Shown: positions 59,682 to 64,000 of the stretch, one piece after another
Layout of the letters: each line of letters opens with the position of its first letter
How positions within the stretch are numbered: position 1 is the first letter of the stretch
NCBI RefSeq assembly: GCF_006517255.1
Contig: NZ_CP041185.1
Coordinates: 1,922,001 to 1,986,000 of the forward strand
Origin: Janthinobacterium tructae
GTDB lineage: Bacteria; Pseudomonadota; Gammaproteobacteria; Burkholderiales; Burkholderiaceae_D
Length of the DNA: 64,000 nt
Direction of reading: 5' to 3'
Notes under the pieces: generated by a model
The model's input: the letters and a program-made list of their open reading frames with translations, nothing else
Told to the model about the DNA's origin: nothing
Database searches by the model: none
Translations under genes and position numbers: made by a program

Positions 59682-60087
59682 CTGCCAGATAACCAGCCGT
59701 CGCCGAGATGGCCGACAACACGGCGCCCCAGGCCATGTCGATCGCCGTCAGGCCCAGCGGCCAGTCACGCAAGGTGGCATAGTTGCTCAAATCATAGGTG
59801 CCATAGGCAAGCAGTCCAAGCAGCGCGCCCAGTGCCGCCGCCGTGCGACCGCGCCGCGCGCGCAAGCCCGGCAAAATGGCAAAGACCAGCAGCCCCGCCA
59901 CGTACAGCAGATAAAACAGCACGGCCGGCGCCCAGCGCGGGGACTCCGCCAGCAGCGGCCCCAGCGCCGCCGCGTACACAGGCTTCATCAGCACCGCCAG
60001 CCACAGGGCGTCGATGGCCAGGAAGACGCACAAGGTGGCGCCATAGGCAATGGCAAGCTGGAGCGGGCGTTGGGCGGGCATGGTCAT
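59662..60087 (-). CDS. DUF2177 integral membrane protein
   Basis: 141 residues from ATG 60087, four predicted TM helices: LAIAYGATLCVFLAIDALWLAV, VLFYLLYVAGLLVFAI, AALGALLGLLAYGTYDLSNYATL and AWGAVLSAISATAGYLA. YDLSNYATLRDW and DMAWGAVLS are the family signatures. Function unknown. The gene ends inside the PP2C gene on the opposite strand (20-bp tail overlap). Its 5' side faces the FHA gene across a region with two ACATA/TATGT palindromes. Confidence 0.85.
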   Translation of the reverse strand: MTMPAQRPLQLAIAYGATLCVFLAIDALWLAVLMKPVYAAALGPLLAESPRWAPAVLFYLLYVAGLLVFAILPGLRARRGRTAAALGALLGLLAYGTYDLSNYATLRDWPLGLTAIDMAWGAVLSAISATAGYLAASRLGR

Positions 60088-60231
60088 CTCTCGATTCAAG
60101 CGTTAGGGGAACGGCCAGCATAATGCAAAACGCCCCAGGCTCGCATCGCGGGCGTCAAAATGCCCGCCCGGCGCGCCCGCGCATTAACGGGACGCGACCC
60201 CATGCAATATCAAAATAACATATCCAGAAAG

Positions 60232-60276
60232 ACATAATATGTGTTTTTGAGCAATAGTTTCCATGACATATATGTC
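60232..60276. promoter_or_regulatory. Two ACATA-TATGT operator-like palindromes between the DUF2177 and FHA genes
   Basis: ACATAATATGT (60232-60242) and GACATATATGTC (60265-60276, perfect 12-bp palindrome), centres 33-34 bases apart, about three helix turns. They lie in the 299-bp divergent gap, which otherwise shows no gene. The regulator is unknown. Confidence 0.45.
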
Positions 60277-60386
60277 GGGGTGTGAGCAGGGACATGAATT
60301 TGGGCAAAAAGTGCGCATTCCGGGGCCGCGAAAGTTGCCAAGCAGGCGCAAAAGCGCGTAAGCTCTCATGTAGAACAGAGGGCGAA

Positions 60387-62015
60387 ATGTCCCCGCTCGA
60401 TTCGAGTCAGAATGTCATGAAAAAATGCAGCAACCCGGAGCACCCGCACTGTACGTTCTGGGTCTTGCCTGGGGATACAGTCTGTGCGGGCAACCACCCG
60501 CAAGCGACGACTGCTCCCAGCAGCTACGACCTGTTGACCGCACTGCGCAGCGCCCGTTCCGAGCCATCGGCAACGGCGCTTTCGCACGCCCCTGCGCATG
60601 ATTCTGATACCCGTGATGCTGTGATTCGCGATGCGGCCATTCAAACGGTAAGCCGTTCCTCACCGGCTGCGGCCGCCCCGGCATTCACGCCAGCGCCCGT
60701 TGCGCCTGCAACGGTGCCGCCCGCCTACCAGCCGGTGCAAGCCCACCTGCACATCAGCGGCTTCGATCCGCGTGCGGCAGGCGGACGACAAACCCTGAAG
60801 ATGGAATTGCGCGGCATGAGCGCTGCCTGCGCACCGCAGCTGACCTTGCGCCTGCGCTCGGAGCTGATCCCGCGCGGTGCCGTGCAACATGATTTTGTGC
60901 GCACCACGCGCGGCGACTGGCGCCCCGTGTTTGTCGAGTTCTCCTCGCGCAACAAGGAACACGGGCAATACCAGATCGAAGTGGAAGTGCGCAGCCATGT
61001 CGATGGCGCCGTGGCGCAGAAATGGGTGTGCACCTTCGTCATCCTGGTGCCGCGCCGCGACGCCACGCTGACGGAAATCCACCAGATCTTCCTCAGCACG
61101 CACAAGAATGTGCGCGTGATGGCGGACGACGCCTCGATCGCCCGCGTGACGGGCGGCGACGGCTGCAACCTCGACGTGACGGCGCGCAATGCCGGCATCG
61201 CCCACGTGGATTTATCTGCGCCGCAAGGCAAGATCGACATGGGTTTTACCACCATCGCCTGGGATGAGGAGTTGATCGAAGTCGACCTGCCCGCCGCCAG
61301 CCACTGCCATCCGCACCCGAGCCAGGCCGCCTGCCTCGTCAATGCGGCGCCGGAAGCGGGCGAACAGCGCCAGATCCGCCTGTTCGCGCTGGAAGAATGC
61401 ATGCTGGGCCGCTTCGAGCTGGTGGACCCGGAAGCCGATGTGCTGCTCAGCCATTTCAGTCCCGATGGCCAGGACAACAATGGCCTGACGCGCCGCCTGT
61501 CGGGCCGCCACGCCATCATCCGGCGCAGCGGGCAAGGTTTTGAAATCGAGGATGTATCGCGCTATGGCGTGCTGCTCGACGGCGTGTGGCCCGGCAAGCA
61601 CAAACCGGTCGCCCTGCGCCTGGGCATGCGCATCGAATTGTCTGCCAGCATCAAAGGCATCGTCGTGCTCAGCGTCACTGCCATCCTGGCGCACGGCGTG
61701 ATCCTGCACCGCATCGACCACGGCGCCCGCGCCGAATGTTTTTACCTGCTGCTGCCGGACACCCAGCCCACGCCGGCCAGCCATCTGGCCACGCCGCAGG
61801 CCAGCTGCCTGCCCGTGCTATTCCACCGCAACGGCGGTTTCTGGCACCTCGATAGCGCCAGCGGCAAGGAAACCGCGCTGGCCCCCGCCACTGCGCTGGA
61901 TAAACTCAGCGGCTTCGCGCGGCACAACCGCTTCGCCAGCGAACCGTATCCGGAATGCTGGATCATCCGCACCGAAGGCGCGGCGCTGTACGATAGCACC
62001 ATGCAAACTGCGTAG
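60387..62015 (+). CDS. FHA-domain protein with N-terminal Cys/His cluster
   Basis: 542 residues from ATG 60387 (GAGGGCGAA ahead); ATG 60417 is an alternative that starts directly at the cluster MKKCSNPEHPHC, followed by PGDTVCAGNHPQ, which looks like a small zinc finger. A Pro/Ala linker (~100-140), a beta-rich middle (HLHISGFDPRAAGGRQTLKM) and a C-terminal FHA domain follow; in the latter, LGRFELVDPEADVLLSH and LSGRHAIIRR supply the GR and SxxH phosphothreonine-binding residues. No membrane segment. With the PP2C gene nearby it suggests a phospho-threonine circuit, whose kinase is not in this locus. Confidence 0.75.
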   Translation: MSPLDSSQNVMKKCSNPEHPHCTFWVLPGDTVCAGNHPQATTAPSSYDLLTALRSARSEPSATALSHAPAHDSDTRDAVIRDAAIQTVSRSSPAAAAPAFTPAPVAPATVPPAYQPVQAHLHISGFDPRAAGGRQTLKMELRGMSAACAPQLTLRLRSELIPRGAVQHDFVRTTRGDWRPVFVEFSSRNKEHGQYQIEVEVRSHVDGAVAQKWVCTFVILVPRRDATLTEIHQIFLSTHKNVRVMADDASIARVTGGDGCNLDVTARNAGIAHVDLSAPQGKIDMGFTTIAWDEELIEVDLPAASHCHPHPSQAACLVNAAPEAGEQRQIRLFALEECMLGRFELVDPEADVLLSHFSPDGQDNNGLTRRLSGRHAIIRRSGQGFEIEDVSRYGVLLDGVWPGKHKPVALRLGMRIELSASIKGIVVLSVTAILAHGVILHRIDHGARAECFYLLLPDTQPTPASHLATPQASCLPVLFHRNGGFWHLDSASGKETALAPATALDKLSGFARHNRFASEPYPECWIIRTEGAALYDSTMQTA

Positions 62016-62051
62016 TAATACTGTTGTAAATCTGCAGTTATCCGCAAGGCA

Positions 62052-62156
62052 CTAGCGGGGTACCAGCACGAGAAAAATCATCGACAAGCCCAGAATAAAC
62101 ACCGCTTCCAGCGTAAACACGATGGCGGGAATCTGCAATTCGCGCGGGATTTTCAT
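62052..62156 (-). CDS. 34-residue single-helix membrane peptide
   Basis: ATG 62156 with a GAGG site seven bases ahead, reading MKIPRELQIPAIVF, then LEAVFILGLSMIFLVLVPR and a TAG stop. A short basic/amphipathic start is followed by one ~20-residue hydrophobic helix with a single acidic residue, and a basic C-terminus. It lies alone in the 400-bp gap between the FHA and YdjM-like genes. I recognise no family. Good ribosome site and sensible composition argue for translation. Confidence 0.55.
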   Translation of the reverse strand: MKIPRELQIPAIVFTLEAVFILGLSMIFLVLVPR

Positions 62157-62415
62157 GGCGAAACCTCTTCAAAACGTGGGACTACTTTCAGCATAGCGCG
62201 CCCTGCGCCAATTACATTATCAGCCGCACAACACACTTGAACACCCGGCATGACTTGCCGAGTCTGCTAGCCAGGCCCTGCCGACACATAATTTAACAAA
62301 TTATCGTCAGATATTCTGCAAATAGCACCCGTCCACGCCCTTGCATACTGTATATTCATCCAGTTAATATCCCCCTGTATTTCACACAACGCCCGCATGG
62401 CGTTTTACATTTCCT

Positions 62416-63009
62416 ATGGCTTCCAACAAAGCGCATCATGCGACCGGTTGGGCTGCCGGCGTGATCGCCGCGGCCCTGGTCGCGCACGCTGGCGCCGGTG
62501 GCCCCTACCAAGTGCTGAGCATGCTCGCCTTTGTGATGGGCGCACTGGGCGGCACGGCGCCGGACTGGCTGGAAGTGGCCTGGTGGGCGCGCACGCACCG
62601 CCTGTGGATCACGCACCGCACCTGGACGCACTGGGGCCTGGCCTGGATCGCCCTGCTCGTCTACACGTATCTGCAATTGCCGCACCACCTGTGGGCGCCG
62701 CCCCTGTTCGGCTTTGCCGCAGGCGGCATCATGCATCTGCTGGCCGACTGGCCCAATCCATTGGGAGTGCCGTGGATTTTCCGCCGCCACTCGCTGCGCT
62801 GGTGGAAAAGCGGCCGCCACGACATCATCGTCATCCTCGCCGCCTGGCTGGCCGCCACCGTCGTGGCCGACCACGTGTTTTTCGATGGCATCCACCTGCG
62901 CCGCACCGTGCTGGCGTTTGACAGCCTGCTGCACTGGTCCGCTGGCGCACTCCAGACGGCCTGGGCGGATCTGCAACAGTGGCAAGAGCGCTGGCGCCTC
63001 GGGGGCTGA
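62416..63009 (+). CDS. YdjM-like inner-membrane metal-dependent hydrolase (DUF457)
   Basis: 197 residues. The pattern NKAHHATGWAAGVIAA at the start, GALGGTAPDWLEV, THRTWTHWGLAW and GGIMHLLADWPNPLGVPW supplies the conserved His/Asp residues of the YdjM/DUF457 membrane hydrolase family. Three or four TM helices. YdjM of E. coli is LexA-regulated; no LexA box is seen here. ATG 62416 begins MASNKAHHAT, the family start. Biochemical function is not established. Confidence 0.85.
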   Translation: MASNKAHHATGWAAGVIAAALVAHAGAGGPYQVLSMLAFVMGALGGTAPDWLEVAWWARTHRLWITHRTWTHWGLAWIALLVYTYLQLPHHLWAPPLFGFAAGGIMHLLADWPNPLGVPWIFRRHSLRWWKSGRHDIIVILAAWLAATVVADHVFFDGIHLRRTVLAFDSLLHWSAGALQTAWADLQQWQERWRLGG

Positions 63010-63015
63010 CGCCAA

Positions 63016-63058
63016 TTGACGCCGGCGGCATGGGAATGTGATAATGAGTATCATTCTC
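63016..63058 (+). promoter_or_regulatory. Fur-box-overlapped promoter of the fecI-like gene
   Basis: TTGACG (63016-63021) and GATAAT (63040-63045) with an 18-base spacer. GATAATGAGTATCATTCTC at 63040-63058 matches the Fur consensus at 16 of 19 positions and covers the -10, so iron-loaded Fur would shut the promoter. Confidence 0.85.
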
Positions 63059-63124
63059 AAACAGCCCAGCCAGCCGGCACCCCGCGTTCCGTCAGCCCAG
63101 CTCATCCCTTGCCTGGAGAACGCA

Positions 63125-63643
63125 GTGAGCACCGTCAGTCCCACCCATGCCATTCCCCTGACCACCCTGTACAGCGAGCACCACGGCTGGCTGTATGGCT
63201 GGCTGCGCGGCAAGCTGGGCAACCGCGCCGAGGCGGCCGACCTGGCGCAAGACACGTTTTTACGCCTGCTGGGCAAGCGCGAGGTGACGCCGCTGGCGCC
63301 CCTGCGCGAGCCGCGCGGCTACCTGGCAACCATCGCGCGCGGCTTGCTGATCGACCGCTACCGGCGCCAGGCGCTGGAACACGCCTATCTGGAAGCGCTG
63401 GCGCAGCAAACGGAGCCGACAACGATCTGCGCCGAAACGCATGCCATCATCATCGAAACCCTGCTCGCAGTCGACCGTCTGCTCGACCGCCTGGGGGCGC
63501 GTACGCGGACCATCTTCCTGCTGGCGCAAATCGAAGAGCTCAGCTATGTGGACATCAGCCGGCGCCTCGGTGTCTCCCTGCCCACCGTCAAGAAGCACCT
63601 GGTGCGCGCCTACACGGAATGCCTGCTGCTGGCGGCCGGCTGA
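63125..63643 (+). CDS. FecI-like ECF sigma factor
   Basis: 172 residues from GTG 63125 with TGGAGAACGCA ahead; the frame extends to 63038, but that start would lie inside the Fur box. Sigma region 2 LYSEHHGWLYGWLRGKLGNR..AADLAQDTFLRLL and region 4 LPTVKKHLVRAYTECLL after IFLLAQIEELSYVDISRRLGVS, a FecI/FpvI type. Directs transcription of an iron-siderophore receptor gene. Its stop overlaps the start of fecR (TGATG). The expected TonB-dependent receptor would be just beyond the window. Confidence 0.93.
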   Translation: MSTVSPTHAIPLTTLYSEHHGWLYGWLRGKLGNRAEAADLAQDTFLRLLGKREVTPLAPLREPRGYLATIARGLLIDRYRRQALEHAYLEALAQQTEPTTICAETHAIIIETLLAVDRLLDRLGARTRTIFLLAQIEELSYVDISRRLGVSLPTVKKHLVRAYTECLLLAAG

Positions 63644-64000
63644 TGTTTGGCGCCACCACCGCCCCTTCCACGCCCATCGCCCGCAAGGTGCTGGCCGCCG
63701 CCGCCCGCTGGCATGTGGATCTCCAGTGCGGCAGCGCCGACCCGGCCGCCGTGCAGGCATGGCGCGAAGCCAGCGCCGAGCATGAACGGGCCTGGCAGCT
63801 GCTGCAGCGCCTGGACGGCCAGCTTGCCACGCTGCCGGCAGCGCTGGCGATCCCTGCCCTGCAGGCGGCACAGCAGCGCCGGCGCGCCGCCGCCAAAATA
63901 CTCGCCGCGCTGGTGGCGGCCGGTGGCGGCATCGCGCTGGGCCAGGCGGGCTTGCAATCGGGCCCATGGCAAGCCCTGACGGCGTCCTTGCGCACGGCGC
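63643..64000 (+). CDS. FecR-like anti-sigma regulator (truncated by the window edge)
   Basis: Only the first ~119 residues are in view. The N-terminal cytoplasmic DUF4880-type domain (RKVLAAAARWHVDLQCGS, AWREASAEHERAWQLLQRLDG) binds the sigma factor, and a membrane segment near 85-105 (AAKILAALVAAGGGIALG) leads to the periplasm. FecR proteins relay the state of the outer-membrane receptor to FecI. ATG 63643 overlaps the fecI stop by one base, giving translational coupling. Confidence 0.9.
   Translation, partial: MFGATTAPSTPIARKVLAAAARWHVDLQCGSADPAAVQAWREASAEHERAWQLLQRLDGQLATLPAALAIPALQAAQQRRRAAAKILAALVAAGGGIALGQAGLQSGPWQALTASLRTA

Overview
The window reads as chromosomal DNA from a betaproteobacterium of the order Burkholderiales, most likely Oxalobacteraceae (Janthinobacterium/Massilia/Duganella type). 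I infer this from the GC-rich coding style with long antisense open frames, the prpB-prpC-acnD-prpF-prpE methylcitrate operon behind a sigma-54 promoter, AlaC, the DUF2939 and DUF2177 proteins, multiple single-gene chemoreceptors and the FecI/FecR pair. No sequence search was run, so the family name is an inference. There is no rRNA, CRISPR array or insertion sequence.

Layout. 1-7.7 kb: 3' part-missing metE, an HNH nuclease with a PUA/EVE-like N-terminus, alaC, a candidate structured RNA, a Qnr/McbG-like pentapeptide protein and a divergent MFS/LysR pair. Four copies of one ~90-nt element sit between these genes, all on the minus strand. Each looks like a small RNA with an anti-Shine-Dalgarno hairpin and its own terminator. 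7.8-20 kb: tail-specific protease, chemoreceptor, thymidine kinase, reverse transsulfuration pair (CBS + CGL), penicillin-acylase family enzyme with a ParB-like gene. 20-30 kb: two DUF2939 paralogues, second chemoreceptor, HD-GYP phosphodiesterase, a TonB-receptor remnant, and a visibly less GC-rich cluster of two lipoproteins (one a predicted zinc protease) divergent from a secreted subtilase, next to tRNA-Leu(UAA).

30.8-39.5 kb: a 1680-residue Ser/Thr kinase-ATPase-GAF-GGDEF protein, a nucleobase permease, and a small phage-like switch (S24 repressor, winged-helix protein, holin-like protein) with matching operator half-sites. 39.5-47.8 kb: the complete methylcitrate operon with a textbook -24/-12 promoter and an upstream cluster of TGTTTCAA half-sites. 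47.8-53.3 kb: two small related proteins, a persulfide-dioxygenase-like metallohydrolase, and an orphan type VI effector/adaptor pair (Tle3/Tla3-like) whose effector carries a one-base frameshift. 53.3-64 kb: DHA2 efflux pump, LysR regulator, M28 peptidase, acetyltransferase, glycine-zipper protein, PP2C phosphatase, FHA protein, a 34-residue membrane peptide, a YdjM-like membrane protein, and a Fur-box-controlled FecI/FecR pair cut by the window edge.

The most promising novelty is the four-copy anti-SD RNA family. Next come the frameshifted Tle3 module, the S24 repressor with its 36-bp palindrome, the PUA/EVE-HNH nuclease and the rod-shaped candidate RNA at 4.3 kb.
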